Assembly: GCA_034509925.1 (NCBI GenBank)
Contig: CM067532.1
Span: 6,822,142 to 6,886,141 of the forward strand
Direction of reading: 5' to 3'
Origin: Hirudinaria manillensis
Lineage: Eukaryota; Annelida; Clitellata; Hirudinida; Hirudinidae
Length of the DNA: 64,000 bases
Shown here piece after piece: positions 36,301-49,017 of the stretch (its first letter is position 1; each line of letters begins with the position of its first letter). The translations under genes were made by a program, and so were the position numbers. Below the pieces are notes generated by a model. The model did not search any database, had not been told where the DNA came from, and saw only the letters and a program-made list of their open reading frames with translations.

Positions 36301-38361
36301 TTGTCCAATCCAAAATTTGGATTACTGAAAGGGGCGTTTCCTGGAAGGCCTTTCTTTTGGCTCTTGGAAAATTTTGACATTCGGCCTCTGCAAGCAAACC
36401 AACCGATCAATCAGATCCACTTGTTAGCCAAATTAGCCAATAAAGAATAAAACCTCATAATTCCTCTATAACCTCCCCGATTAGAAGGTGAAGGTCGTTT
36501 GGGGACATGGCCAGGGGGAAATATTTCTATGTCAAGGAGAGACGGAATTTTCTTTCTGTCTTCTTGATTTTGTCGCTGAAAATCCTCTGCAAAAGAAAGC
36601 CATCTGAACAAATTTTGACGGCTACATCGACATGTAATTAGAGACCAGAACTCTCAAACGCTCAATCATACCTGATTGTCGTCTACAATCTCCGATGTTG
36701 CCAATAGGGACATAAAGCTGAAACGTATTGTCTTATAAAAAAAAACGATCTTATGAATCCATCTGTATAAAGCAGTACACTGACCAAGCTCTCAGTTTCT
36801 TCGGTCAACTCTTCGTGAGAGAATTTGCACGACACCCCGTCCTTACACCCCCCTCTCAGGTGATGGTCCCTGCAAGGCCAATCGCGTGCATACATTTTGT
36901 TAAGGAATGTAGATAATGTCAAGGAATGTCTCCATGACATAGTAAATTCCATTTGAGTGGAAATCAACTATTTAAAGTGCAATTGCTTTGAGCACTTATA
37001 ATAACTATTTTGATGACATTAATGACATGATCGTTGAGAAATTCAATAAAACAGGCTCCAAGGATATCATGGTAGAACTGGCAGGAGTTTTTCTTACATG
37101 TCCCTGCTAAGAAATGCCTGCACAGTTCCGCCTTCTTTTGAAATTGCAAACAATGGCTAAACGTGCATTCGTCACCCTTCATAGACATTCAAAGAATATT
37201 TTAAATATTACGTAAATATTTTGGGTTGGAATGCAATGTCTACTTTAAAACATTTTCCTTCCAAGAAGTATTTACAAATTGGAACTTTATCAGCAGAATT
37301 GAATTTGTTTCTCTTGTTTGATAAATGCTTGAATGACTTTGAAGTATCATATTTGTGCTCATCAGTTTCCTGAATGATATGACGTTGGATTCAAGTAAAA
37401 GAAAATAATTAACTAAATTGGAATCTTATTCTTGAATTATTTGGTTCTAAATCTAAAGAGCAGATAACTTGCATCATTTCCAAGAGACTTCTTTGTCTTT
37501 TTGCCCTTACGACGACCTCTTCTTTTGTCTGAATGTCTAAAAGGGTCACCACATTTAATCATAAAAACTGTTTTCTGTGAAGGTACAATTACCTCCTCAT
37601 CCTGTGTGGTGGTTCATACATCACGGGTTCGTTTTGACCGAGATATTGCCTCTCGTCAAAACCACCATCGTCACCACATTCTTCTGCGCTACTACATGGT
37701 GAATCGTGTGAACCTTTTGAAGGTTTGTTTGTATGGCTGTTCCTAACGAATGATCTGTCGTTTCCAGTCCATCCATCGTGGCAGAAATAAGCATCGCAAT
37801 CATTTAGTGATTTTCGTTGATGATCACTCGATGAATGAAAAACCTGTATTGATGAAAAATCGATGAAAAGTTGGAAGTAAGGTGGTTTAAACTTTGCCAG
37901 GGATTAATAATTGCATGTTGGAAAACTTAGATTTCGTTAAGTACTTTGTCAGTCTCTTCCCTTTTTCTTTTTTTCGATTTTCTCTTTCTATCGTGATAAC
38001 TGGGACTTTGTGGCACAGTCTCAACTGAAAGTTTGTAAAAAAAACCTGATGATTTAGAGACGTGTGACTTCCGCGCCCGTTACTAAAAAAATGAGGATTA
38101 TTCACCATGTGATTGGTTAATTTCTTTGGCAGGGGGAACATCGTCAACGCTGTCATCCAATTCACCATCTTCCAATTCACCCTCTTCCATACCAACATTG
38201 AGTTCACTTTTGACCATACAATCTTCTCCATCCATTCTACACAGTTGTACAATCATAATAATCACAACAATCGAATTGCAAACATAGCACCTTTGGATTA
38301 AATGACTGGAAGCTGACGTGGTTTCATTCGCGGAATTGATCGGTGGTGTTAGCCGCGCCAT
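33368..38361 (-). CDS. ZC3H4: ZC3H4/Su(s)-like CCCH zinc-finger protein
   Basis: Nuclear CCCH zinc-finger protein; the family (ZC3H4/ZC3H6, Drosophila suppressor of sable) restrains unproductive RNA polymerase II transcripts together with WDR82. From the ATG at 38359-38361, exon 1 ends at 38291 and exon 2 is 38236-38106 (acidic, EEGELEDGELDD). Basic exons follow, with RKRKSKKRKR and RRGRRKGKKTKK. Three CCCH fingers lie at about 37290-36790: CKYFLEGKCFK joined to GDECTFSH, then CRHFLAGTCKKNSCQFYH, then CRDHHLRGGCKDGVSCKFSH followed by EELTEETESL. Downstream come KKIPSLLDIEIFPPGHVPKR, a Pro/Asn/Gln-rich exon (35481-34894 region) and a C-terminal region with several Asp-Pro-Arg motifs (VDPRLK, YDDPRLK, LEDPRC, NDPRFKKKK), a family trait. 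The stop is at 33368-33370. The splice between fingers two and three is unresolved, and I did not fix every other boundary. Confidence 0.85.
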
Positions 38362-39478
38362 ATTGGGGAGTTGGTTACGAAACGAAAGCTAACCATTCAC
38401 CCACCCATCCAAAGGACAACCACTCAACCGCGACCACAAAATTACTCACAGATGGCGCCATTAAAACGAACTTCGCACCTAGCGACGCTGAGCCAGAAAT
38501 ACTAAGCTGCGTCATTTGCATAATCTATGCAGCTGTGCTTCTGAGGTGGTTCCATTACTCCCGGGGGGTGTACGAGTCGGCCTCCAAAACTAAAACTAAC
38601 CTAGCTCAGTGGATTTACTGTTATAGCTGCCATTTGTCAAAAACGAGATTTGCAAAGATGTCACACCATTGGACCGAAAACCTTCGAATAAGCAGGTCGA
38701 ACCGCCCGAAAAAAAAGAAAGAGGAACAGAAGGCAAATGCATAATTTCACCCCGACACGATCTAATTTTGCAGGAGGCGATACACAAGTCAATTACACAA
38801 CCAAACAGACCTAAAAGACCAGATCCGCGCGTGCGAATAAAGGAAGTTTTTAGAAATCTGCCATTATGTTAACTGCGCGATTCTGCAAAAATGTGCTACA
38901 AGTCCACCTACTAATCGTGCTAGGTTATTCCGGTCGAGTTTGGGGGCCACTACTAACCAGACGTCAGCTTCCACATTTGTGAAATGATAAATGTCATCAA
39001 TTCCATCATACCTAATTCAGAGTCTCAATGATGCCAAATACAACAAAACCTAATTTGCTAATAAAACGAAAGAAATATTACGGCGCATGGGCCAACATCA
39101 GACCTGGTAGTATGACAAGTAGATTTTTACCAATTGTTTGTTTTAATTATCTCTCAAAAATATAAGCATTAGAAGACGTATCAGTCTCCTCAAATTTTCT
39201 TCTACCAAAACGTAGGAGCAGAAAAATGTCCGTTGTTTGCTAGGCGCCGCGGTCCAAGCAGCTCTACTATTTACGTCAGACGTTCTATAAATAAGACGAG
39301 TTCATTATTCAAAATGGGGGGTGCCGGCATGCCAACGAGAATGGTTCGTTCGCGTACGCTACTTCTGCGCGCAACGCATGGAGCTCCGCGGCGCAATAAC
39401 ATGATTTTCTAGTTAGACTCGACTCTAATTCTAGTTGCCAGTAGATTTCGTCTCTGAAAAGGATACGTTTGCGACAGG
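38362..39478. other. promoter region between ZC3H4-like and MADF-BESS genes
   Basis: Less AT-rich and richer in CpG than other spacers, as expected for promoters. The ZC3H4-like gene starts leftward at its left edge and the MADF-BESS gene rightward at its right edge. A possible small gene inside it is listed separately. The 39160-39478 part looks like promoter and 5' UTR of the MADF-BESS gene. Confidence 0.45.
38627..38872 (+). CDS. possible exon of a small unrecognised protein
   Basis: I do not recognise this. After a good acceptor (tttactgttatag, ending 38626) a frame runs open for about 81 codons to TAA at 38870-38872. It is strongly basic, with PPEKKERG, HDLILQEAIHKS and RPKRPDPRVRIKEVF, and reads like protein rather than noise. 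No in-frame ATG lies in the exon, so an upstream exon would be needed; 38450-38600 contains an ATGGCGCC start-like site but no clear donor in phase. An overlapping frame (38343-38744) is open as well and does not look like protein. It could be a small gene sharing the promoter with ZC3H4, or chance. Confidence 0.25.
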   Translation: MPFVKNEICKDVTPLDRKPSNKQVEPPEKKERGTEGKCIISPRHDLILQEAIHKSITQPNRPKRPDPRVRIKEVFRNLPLC

Positions 39479-40376
39479 ATGTGCGCTAAAGCATGGCGCG
39501 AATTTGATGAGTTGTTGATAAACAAAGTGCAAGAGTTTCCATACCTGTATAATTACAGGATGAGAGAATTCAGAAATTATGCTGCTAAACAAAGTGCATG
39601 GGGGAAAATAGCGGAAGAATTGGGTAGCGAAGGTGGGTGAAATGACTTTCATTGTTGGTTGACTCTGAGGATTGGTGAAAGTTGTCTCAAATTGTTCATA
39701 ACTTCGAAGGCATTTGTTACATCAGGAAATCACTGCCAACGACGATGGCGTCTGATTCGGGATTCTTACGTTCGCTTTAAAAGAGATCAGGGAACTCCTA
39801 CTGGAGTGTCTTATACAAAAAAGGAAAAGAACCCTCTGATGGATAACCTGAATTTTCTGGATGCCTTCGTGAAGCACCGCAGGTTGTTGTGAATTTCGAA
39901 TTACATCTTTGAACCTACTGGAACAACATTTATTGACCAGCGTCAAAACCGAGGTGGTCATGGACGAAGCGAACTGTGCCACCGAGTGTGACGAAGGCTT
40001 CGGTCAAGAGCACTTGGGCAACTCCTTCTCATTGGGTAGTGACAACGACGACGACTCGCTCGGATCAAGTGGTGCTCACTATTCAGCCTTTGCTGGAAAC
40101 AGACTGCCAATTGTCTGCAAATCCGAATATTTGATTTCCAGCTGTAAGCCAGAAGTGGACGACATAGACGACAGAATTCATCTGAATTCTCCGTCGGTAA
40201 ACGATCTAGCAAGATCTGACGAAGAATTAGGCTGTTTCGTCAGATCAGTCTTCGGAACTCTGCATAGATTTTCTCCAAAGCAGCGAGCTGTTGCCAAAGT
40301 TCGTATCCAGCAGATGTTATTAGAAATTGAATTTGGCGAAGAGGCCCTCAATTCGCTAAGCCGTGCAAATAGTTGA
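39479..40376 (+). CDS. MADF-BESS domain DNA-binding protein
   Basis: Likely sequence-specific transcription regulator of the Adf-1 type. Three exons: 39479-39632, 39726-39882, 39941-40376; 248 residues, phases agree. The N-terminal MADF (Myb/SANT-like) domain spans exons 1-2: FDELLINKVQEFPYLYNY, RNYAAKQSAWGKIAEELG, then CQRRWRLIRDSYVRFKRD with the expected tryptophans. An acidic linker leads to a C-terminal BESS-like motif (about residues 205-240), LGCFVRSVFGTLHRFSP followed by KVRIQQMLLEIEF, which mediates protein contacts. Such MADF-BESS proteins are abundant in arthropods but occur in other animals. The second intron is 58 bp. The start sits just after a CpG-rich upstream region. The target genes cannot be told from the sequence. 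Confidence 0.88.
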
Positions 40377-41600
40377 CTGATATTATCATTGATGCGACAT
40401 CTGTGATTTTAGTTCTGTGTGTTGGTATTGTTTATTCTTTTACTTGATGATTTTGAACTCTGAGTCTATAGCAGCTAATTGATGATATGCAGAACAATGG
40501 CCTTAAAGGTTTTTTTTTAAACAAATGAGTTATCACCTGCGAGCTTTGTTTTGTTCGCACCGTCTATTAGTGCTCACATTCCCCTCGGTGTACGAGACAA
40601 GCAACGGAACGTTGGAGCAATAGATCAGAGTTGGGTTAGCTATGTACCTTATCGGTATTAAGTGCTAATGATCTCTGAGAGATGATTGACAAAAGACTTT
40701 TGTTTTCAATTCAATTACCAATCGAAAGTTTCGGTTTGAATAGCAGAAATTCGAGCGCAAAGCATTCCGTGGGACGGACGACCGCGCGCCGCATAACAAC
40801 GAGCTAATTTGTGTTGCCTCGGTGTGTTTTTGCAAAAAGAAGGTATGCGATATTTTTCTTCATCTGGGGTTAAGCTTTGACATCTTTTACGTAATTGGAA
40901 TGGCTTCTAATTATGTAATGAGTTCCATTTCAATCAAGCATTTCCTCGCGAGAAATTACTAATTAACGTTCACACGAAAGGAAAGTAGCAACGCTCTCGA
41001 GCTGTTACCAGATTCGCGATACCGTAAGATCTCTTGGTTAGCTATTGCAGTGGGTATCGAGTATTGGCACCGGTATTTGTTGTGGTTACCTCAGGAGTTT
41101 CTGCTGAACCGAGTTAATCTATCAATAATTTTCGTCGAAATCAATTCATCGAAGGAAAAGTGTCAAGTGAGACAATCCTCGTGCGTTGAGGATGAAGGCT
41201 GAACAATGTGTTCACAGTTCAGTACATAATTCCCTCAGTGACTAACAAACTACTTGCCATGCAAAACGAGTTAGTCACCACATCCATAATTCCAGCCTGC
41301 TCACAGACGACTCTACAGTCAAGTGGCAGATAATCTAAAGACTACTGTTTATCCACTCTAAAACGCCACACAATGAGTTGGCAATAATGAACAGACAAAT
41401 CCAAGAAATGATTTATGCAACATTTTGGAAATAGTATACATCAGGCAAGAGCATTAATGTCTCAAAAGTATAAAAAAAAATCAATTAACTTTTATTTTAC
41501 ACTGATCCTAAGGACAAACTTGCAATTTGATTTGAGGACTATGATAAAAGGATGAGACATACGCCTATCAGAAGCAATAAAGTACCGATAGACACCGATT
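40377..41600. other. spacer between MADF-BESS and UBE3B 3' ends
   Basis: The first part is MADF-BESS 3' UTR and the last part UBE3B 3' UTR. Between them, about 40560-40850 is richer in G+C and ends in a donor-like AAGAAG|GTATGC on the + strand, as in a first exon. No coding frame follows on that strand before 53.9 kb, so it could be an unannotated non-coding transcript. Confidence 0.35.
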
Positions 41601-43923
41601 TCATGACAGCTCGAAGCCCGTGTTGCTCGTTATTGAATATCTCAGCTTTTCCTTGAGGGTGCTCTTCTTTTGATAATTTGGCAGTTTCAGGAGATTAAAA
41701 CACGTGGATGAAGTTGGCAACCTTCCTACCGGATCTTTCTTTCTGATGTTGAAGAAACCTTTCAGGACACTTCCTACCGTGTCTCCGCTGTCCTGTGTAC
41801 AAATAAGTTAATACTTCATGTAAGTGTAAATTATAAACTGAAAATTCTTTAATTTAATAATTTATGTCTGTCAAAAGTTCTGAGTGCCTTTGAAGCAAAT
41901 TCAAATGAAATACACAATCAGTATATGCTCATATAGCAGGTTTAAAGGTCAAAAAACTCACCTGATCCTCACTGACTTCAACACATCGAATTGAAAATGG
42001 AGGTTCCAAATGTGCAAATCCCAGAAGTGGACCTTTGGAGCAACTTGTGACAAACTGCAAGTCCATTTAAAATAAAAAAATATTATATCATTCAAATCAA
42101 TATAAATTTGACTGAACCTTTTAGTAAATAAATAATAAAGAAAGAAAATATTCTTCATTCAAATCATTAAAGGTGAAACAGTAACTCACCTTGAGAAAAA
42201 GTCGCCTCTCATCAGGAGTGAAATCCTTCTTCAGAATGTCCCACAACCAGTCTATAACTCGGTGGTTGTTGTGGAATCCTCCGTAGTAATGGGTGTGCTT
42301 CCTTTTAAAGTAAAATTGTTGTTAAATGATATTTAATTGGCAGATTGTTTCTTAAAGGTCGTGACCTCAGGTCATCGAGGTCGATGTCGTTCGTGTCGCC
42401 GGAGATGAGTTTCTGCAGTTCGGGCCCTGAAAACATGTCCAGCCAATCACTGCTGATGATGCTTTTGAATCCTCGGATGAATGCATTCGATTGGTCTTTG
42501 ATTATCACTCTCATTTTGAAATGAGCCATCAAGTGCAGATAACTTATTCTGTAATTTACAACAACAACAAAAAATGGTCATAAAAAGTTTTATTATAAAA
42601 AAATGGCTTCAAAATCTTAAAGATCAGATTATATCATGTTAAAAGCAACAAGGTAACTAACTTGTTTTCATTCGTCACAGGGGTGACTCTTCCACCGGGC
42701 ACGAGTTCGTGAGTTACGACTTTTCCCATGACGTCTTCGTCGTAAGAGAAGGTCAAGTCGAGGTCGCTCACGTCACCTTTGTAATGCTGTTAAGAGACGT
42801 TGACAGTGATTAAAATGATTATGGTAATTAAATTAATTAATTGTTATAAATAAACCACATGTACAAAGAACAAATAACCTACTTTAATGTAAGTCAAGCT
42901 TTTGTAAAGTTCTGGATCTAAAGACGGGAGCTCATCGATCGAACTGTAAGTGACCGAATGGGTGTGGCCGAGTAGCTGGGAGAGGAAAAACGAAGCAAAT
43001 GGCACATCCACCACGATACCCTGAGAATAATCACAATCATAATCATTTCAATTGAATACAACAACAACAACATAAGCAACAATCATTAAGTAATAATCTG
43101 TTCAAATCTGTTCATATATATACTGCAATCTTCAATGAAAAATGTAAGAAAAAAAGCATTAAAAAGGCTTAAATAAATTCAGAATTATAAAATTCAGTTT
43201 ATTATAAACAATCTGAAGAGTATTAACAACAATAGTGTTAACAACAAGATTATTAACAACAATAGTATTACTCAAGTAATAACAAGCGAAGCACGAACAT
43301 CACCTCGTAAACTGCTTTTCCTAATATTCGACCAACAAATTCGAACAGAGCCAAATGGTTGTCTTGCAGATGAGAAGTTGGAGAAGGGTACAACTTCTGT
43401 TCACCTGTGGCCTAAATTCGTTAATAAATTAATTAAAAAAATTTAAAAAAAAACAAAGCCGACTGAGCAATCCGACAACAGGCCTTACGGTGCAACAACA
43501 ACTTCCACAGCACTCAGGTAGCTCACGCGCATGCATATTATTTTTTTTATTATTATAAGTTAGTAAATTATGTTTTAGGTTTATGCATTGTTTATAATCA
43601 GTCTTAGACTATGCCAGAGGAGTTTGAAATACAAGAATTTCGGAAAAAGCAAATGTAAGCAAATGATAACACTAGATAATGCTTTGTGGCACAATGTACT
43701 ATTTATCATAAAAATTTAAATTACAAAATAAAATATTATATTTTATCAAACTGATAAAATTCTCTCCAGCCAGAAACATGTAAACGAAGCGAGGTGTCTT
43801 TACTTTGAAAAGATTAAGAGAAGGATCAAAGACTTTCTTGATTGTTTCCTCAAGAAACTCCTTGAAAACTCCATCCTGATCAATTCCAGCCTCATCCAAG
43901 CCCTTTAAAAAGTTGAACATGAG

Positions 43924-43965
<42 letters not shown>

Positions 43966-46900
43966 CAATGCAGACTTAATGTAAATTAAAAACTTAATTG
44001 TCTTTAATAAGAAAATAATTAGAAAATATTAACCTGCTCGTTTATAAATTTAACTCGGATGATGCCTTTCAGGGAGGGAGGTGACAAAGTAATCAATTGT
44101 CTGTATCCATCCTTAGCATTGCAAACAATTTATAAAACAGGTCATAAGAATTCAGCAGTGTTATTATTATTCTAATAATATGTAAATATTTTCAGTTGAC
44201 ATTTAAATTACAGATAAATATAAGAAAATAAAGAGAAAGCAAATAACTACGTAAAAAATAATAACGAGAGATGTGATGAGACTGTCATTTCCAAATAAAA
44301 TATTATTTAAAAAAAATGAAATAAATGCCCAAAATAAGAAATGTGTTTCAATTATAAAGTAATTATAACCTTAATAATTTAATAAATAAATAATTTAACC
44401 AAATAAAATAAATAAATTAATTTATTTTAATAAATAATATTTTAATAAATTTATTAATTTATTTTAATCTACTAATAAAATGAAATCCAAAAGAGAAAGA
44501 CCTCAATGAGTCTGCTACGATGGACGGTGATTATGGTTGACCTGGAGGAGGAATGTGCAGAGCTGGAGATTCCCAGAGATTCCTTGTCTCGAGACACGTA
44601 CTTTCGGAAGAGGGATATCCTCTGGATGCAGATGCATGAAGCAGATGCAAGAAGCCGTAATTAATTTTTAAAAAATTAATTATTAATTAATAATTAATCA
44701 AAAATTTAATTCAGGACATGACAATCGTTGCCACAAACCTCCTTGTGAGGAATTATGTGCGACATTTTCTGCAGCAGAAAGGTGGGGATGGGTTTGTTGT
44801 GGCCAAGGTCGGACATGAAGTTGTTAGACTTGACTTCCCTTCGTGAAGATTACAATCATGATAATTAGGATACGATACATTCATGATAATTAGGATACGA
44901 TACATTCACGATAATTAGGATACGATACATTCGTGATAATTACGATACGATAATTATGAAAAACATTCTTCAAACATTTGACTAACCAAACAATAACAAG
45001 CAACATCCACTAAAAGTGTTCTTTTGGTTTATCTTAACCGATGTTAAAACAAAAACAACGTACTTGATGAGCCAGTGACCCTCTGGAGTGAAAGACCTCC
45101 GACAATCTCTCGAATGGAGAATCTGCAGGAGGGAACTCGTTGAAAGGAAGACTTGATTTGATGAGGCAGTTGCTATGTCTGGTTAACGTTACAGAAATAA
45201 TCTTTTCGTTAAATAAAAATCAAGATTATTCAATAAAAATCGTTTTAAAGTGAACAAAACCTTATAAACAAATTAAGCAATTAGTCGTATCACTAAGTAA
45301 TAACCGACGAGACAAAAAGAAGTGTCAAGTTGTAACCTATGTAGCCATTCCAGATGCTCTTGTAGACAAATTCCTTGAGGAATGAACTGATGGAAACCAA
45401 CATCTGAAGCGGAAAAGGATGCTCTTGCTCGTACATTTCCACGTCGTCGAGAATTCTAAAAAATAAAACTTTAACCTTAAATAAAAGCGTGTTAAAATGA
45501 AACATGGTACACTGTTACAGTACTGTTTTGTTAACATTAACCTATTCAGAATTTAATCACATCCATAAAAGGCCTGCCAAGGTTCATAAGGCATCATTAA
45601 TCTCCTTAAATCTAACTCAACACAAATTCAATCCATCACCCAGTCTCCTCAAGCAGAATATTAAGATCTAACGAACGTTATGACGTGCTTGGCAGTGTCA
45701 CAGCTCAGTTGAAGGAGACTAAAGAGCGGATGTTCAAAGCCGTGGGAGGACATCGTGTCTAGGAACATTCTCAAGCCGCATTGCGGTCCGAGATGCGTCA
45801 TCAGCATCCAAAGACGAGGCAATAGGATGTCTTGGAAGCACAGCCCTTCAAGAAACGATGTCATTATTCAGAAATCATGCATATTAATATCTAATTTTTG
45901 CATCTTTAACAGATACAATAATTAGCATATATAAATTCATAACAATAATTTTGATAAATAATATAGTTTAAATATCTTTGAGATATTAATGTGACCAAGT
46001 AAGATCAATTAGAAGAACCTGTTTTCAAAGTAATGTTTGCATTTTTATATTTTAAAATATAATGGCTAACCGGCCATGATTCCCATCTTGAGTTGAGAGA
46101 GACTCTGCAAGGCAGTCATGTAGACCCTGCAGGCACAACACGTGTCAAATATGATGCCCACGTCCACCTTGGCTTTGCCACTTGAACTTTGATAGGAAAA
46201 TCTCTCGAGGGCTTTCTTGAGAAAACTTGCTAGAATTTCACACAAAAAAAATTCAAAAGACATAAATGAATAGAAATTGTACAATAATTATGATTTATTT
46301 TCAAATTTTAAGCTCTTAAAATGAATTTAACGAGATATGAGCAGTTAACATTTATAATTCCAGAACATGTTACAAGTTAATCAGTAAACTTCAACAATGC
46401 ATGAGTTATAGCAGTGTGAAATTTATTAACGACAACATATTTGGTAATTACTTTTAGTGGGCTGGTAGTGAGGATCCTTGTGATTTGAATTTATGGGAAC
46501 AGGCTCGATGGAAGAGGCAAAAGAAAAAAGAGGTTCAAAGAGTAGGTTGATCATTTTGATGTTCCACAGTTCAGACAGCTGTTGCACCACAAGAGGCATT
46601 GCATCATTAAGACTGAAACCAGGTAAAAATATAGGTAAATTGGAGTTGTACTAACAGCAGTTAAGAATTAATAATTATTATATAATTTAATAAATTAAAT
46701 TCTGATGAAATGACCTCGTATCAGTTTTCTGGGCAAACCATCCCAAGACGGGATGCCAATGAGTCAAGTTGGATTTCTTGCTTTTCACGTATTGTTTGCA
46801 CTGTTCCAGGAGCTTTGTTGCCACATTCTACATGTTGAAAGTAAAAGTACATGGATACACTTATTGTTAGCAAACTTGTACTATTATTATAAGTACCATG

Positions 46901-49017
46901 AAATTTCTTGTTGATTCCACAAGGCCCTAAAAAGAATTTTTTGAATCATTAAACACATTAACAATGAATGAATAATATTTAATAATAATTTTAAAAAATG
47001 TTACCTCCTTTTCTGCATTCCCCAACTGAATTAGATTTGCTAAAAAAAAAAGTTGTCTCATTAAATAATTGTAATTTGATTTAAAATCATTTAATTGGAG
47101 AGAAATTTGGAAGAATATCTTGGAATCTTGTGACAACAGAATTCACCTAACAAGCAGAGGGCATAATTCCCTTCAAGGACATTGAATATGATTTTTGTGC
47201 TTTGCTCGTTCATTAAAAGATCCAAACTCCTCGAGAATATCCTGTGCGTCATCAGTAACACCAAACTCTAATAATCAAAAGAATTGTGCCTTTATTTATT
47301 AGATAATTATTTTAATTTTGAATTTAAATTAAATCAAATAAAAAATAAATGAATAATATTCATTAATGAAAAGATGAAGTTTTGAAATTAATGACAATAA
47401 GCTGCAATTACAAGCAAAACATTCTGATTGGGTTGAATTAAGTTGGCACCTTTTTAATCACAGAATGCACAAACCTCGATGGATAGAATGCTGATGTGGT
47501 GAATGACAGCAGGAACGGAGAGAATTTCCAGGAGGAATGAAGTAAACAACGTCTCGGAAAAGTCTGACGCGACGAGAGGCCTTTGGCGTTCAAAAATTAC
47601 TTGCAATTGTCACATAAGATCAAAGACAAATGATTGCATAAAACCTGATGGATATTGTGAATATGGCAGCCAACATCGTGGTCTTTAGCGTCGGCTTTGA
47701 TTTACAAAGGCCTTTGATTAGAACAGCCTGCATTAGAAGATTTGGTTCAAATCAATGTTGCCATTCACAAGTTGAGTGAGAAACAATCGATCGAAAGATT
47801 TAAAACCATGACTGATTCCTACTCTCAATGAGGAATAAAGACCATGGGAAGTTAAGTGACCCATACAACTCTTGCAGAGCTGCTCAACTCCAGGCTTTAG
47901 AAGATCTCCTGTCATTTATAAAAAAATTATGGAAATTGAACTTCATCACATCATAATATTGTTAAGAATTTCATTTATTTTAATATAATAAAAACGATAA
48001 AAGTGGTGTGGGTGGTAAAACATTGTAACCATTTTTAGAAGAGGTGAGACACTTCCAGGTATTGGCATTCGTGAAGGTGACTTGGAAGTGAAGGATGGTA
48101 ATGATCATCTTTGACTCTGCATGCCTGTCAGGCTGTTCAAACAAATAAATTGTTTCCAAACTAAAAATCAAGTTTATAAAAGAAGATAATCAGGATATTG
48201 ATTTAACATTTAGAGTTTGGAGATATTCAGAACTCTTTAACAGAAGCTCTTTCAGCTGTGAAATCCAAGCAGAGACATTCTCTTTGGACAGCATAACAGA
48301 TACATAAACATTCTGAAAGCAAAATCAAAAACTGAATTAATGAATTAAAGATAAAGCACATCAACAATTTTCAGTCATCTCAATCTTACTTTGTTCATTG
48401 TCTCTGAATTGAGGCTGTGAAGAATATATCTAAGCAAAAATTCAAACCTCTGAAAAAACATTCAGTTTCATTAATGGAAATGAATAAAAGTCCAAGCACC
48501 AATTGTATTAACCATACTTGGCAATCTGCAGCAGCATTGAATCCCAAGAAAAATTTCTGTATGGCATGAAATACTTCTAGAGCTGATAAATCAGTAATTA
48601 ATCAATTAACTGAGTAAATACTTAGTGACAGAAGAGCAACTGAATGATTATCAAACCTGGCTTCAAAACAGGTTTGTATTCCATATCTATATCACTTGAG
48701 ATCTGCAACAGCTCGTCAATTTCTTTCCTAGAATATAATTGTAAAATGCACTTCCTCACAATAAGTGAGTTCTTCAATATTTTACGCTTACCTAACAAGT
48801 CTATTAACCTTGCACCTTGCTAAAAATTTTCTGACTAAAGCCTTCAAAACAAATGCTAGATTGTATTGTTTTAAAATAAGTGCAACTTCGACTCTTCAAT
48901 TACCTGAATTTTAATGGCAGCATTTTCTCTTTTTCTATCCATGGCTCTTTCCTCTCTTGCTGCTTTCGCAAAATCCAAGAGTTTGGATTTATCGTTTGCA
49001 GAAGGTCGCATGAACAT
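41601..49017 (-). CDS. UBE3B: UBE3B-type HECT E3 ubiquitin ligase
   Basis: HECT-class ubiquitin ligase that takes ubiquitin from an E2 onto its catalytic cysteine. It is read on the - strand from ATG 49015-49017 through roughly twenty short exons to TGA at 41601-41603. The N-terminus [20 protein letters not shown] runs into an IQ calmodulin-binding motif (AAIKIQ joined to [14 protein letters not shown]), which distinguishes UBE3B. The middle exons give the alpha-helical region (for example [25 protein letters not shown]). The HECT domain includes [61 protein letters not shown] and [17 protein letters not shown]. The last exon (41792-41601) has [16 protein letters not shown], with the catalytic Cys codon at 41700-41702, and ends NTGFELS as in vertebrates. 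No break seen. The introns carry triplet and 25-bp repeats. Confidence 0.93.
43921..43968. repeat. (GAT)n triplet repeat in a UBE3B intron
   Basis: About thirteen near-perfect gat units. Read on the - strand it yields a poly-Ser frame that runs into the next exon, but a good acceptor (caactttttaaag) precedes the conserved GLDEAGIDQ, so the repeat is intronic. Confidence 0.9.
44857..44956. repeat. 25-bp minisatellite, four copies
   Basis: Unit catgataattaggatacga plus tacatt-type end; three near-identical copies and a fourth degenerate one, in a UBE3B intron. The unit length of 25 was counted directly. Confidence 0.85.

Noticed and set aside
43699-43968. - strand open frame beginning with a poly-Ser run before the UBE3B HECT exon
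   Set aside because: The Ser run is an intronic GAT repeat; a good acceptor precedes the conserved HECT residues and the previous exon joins there in phase.
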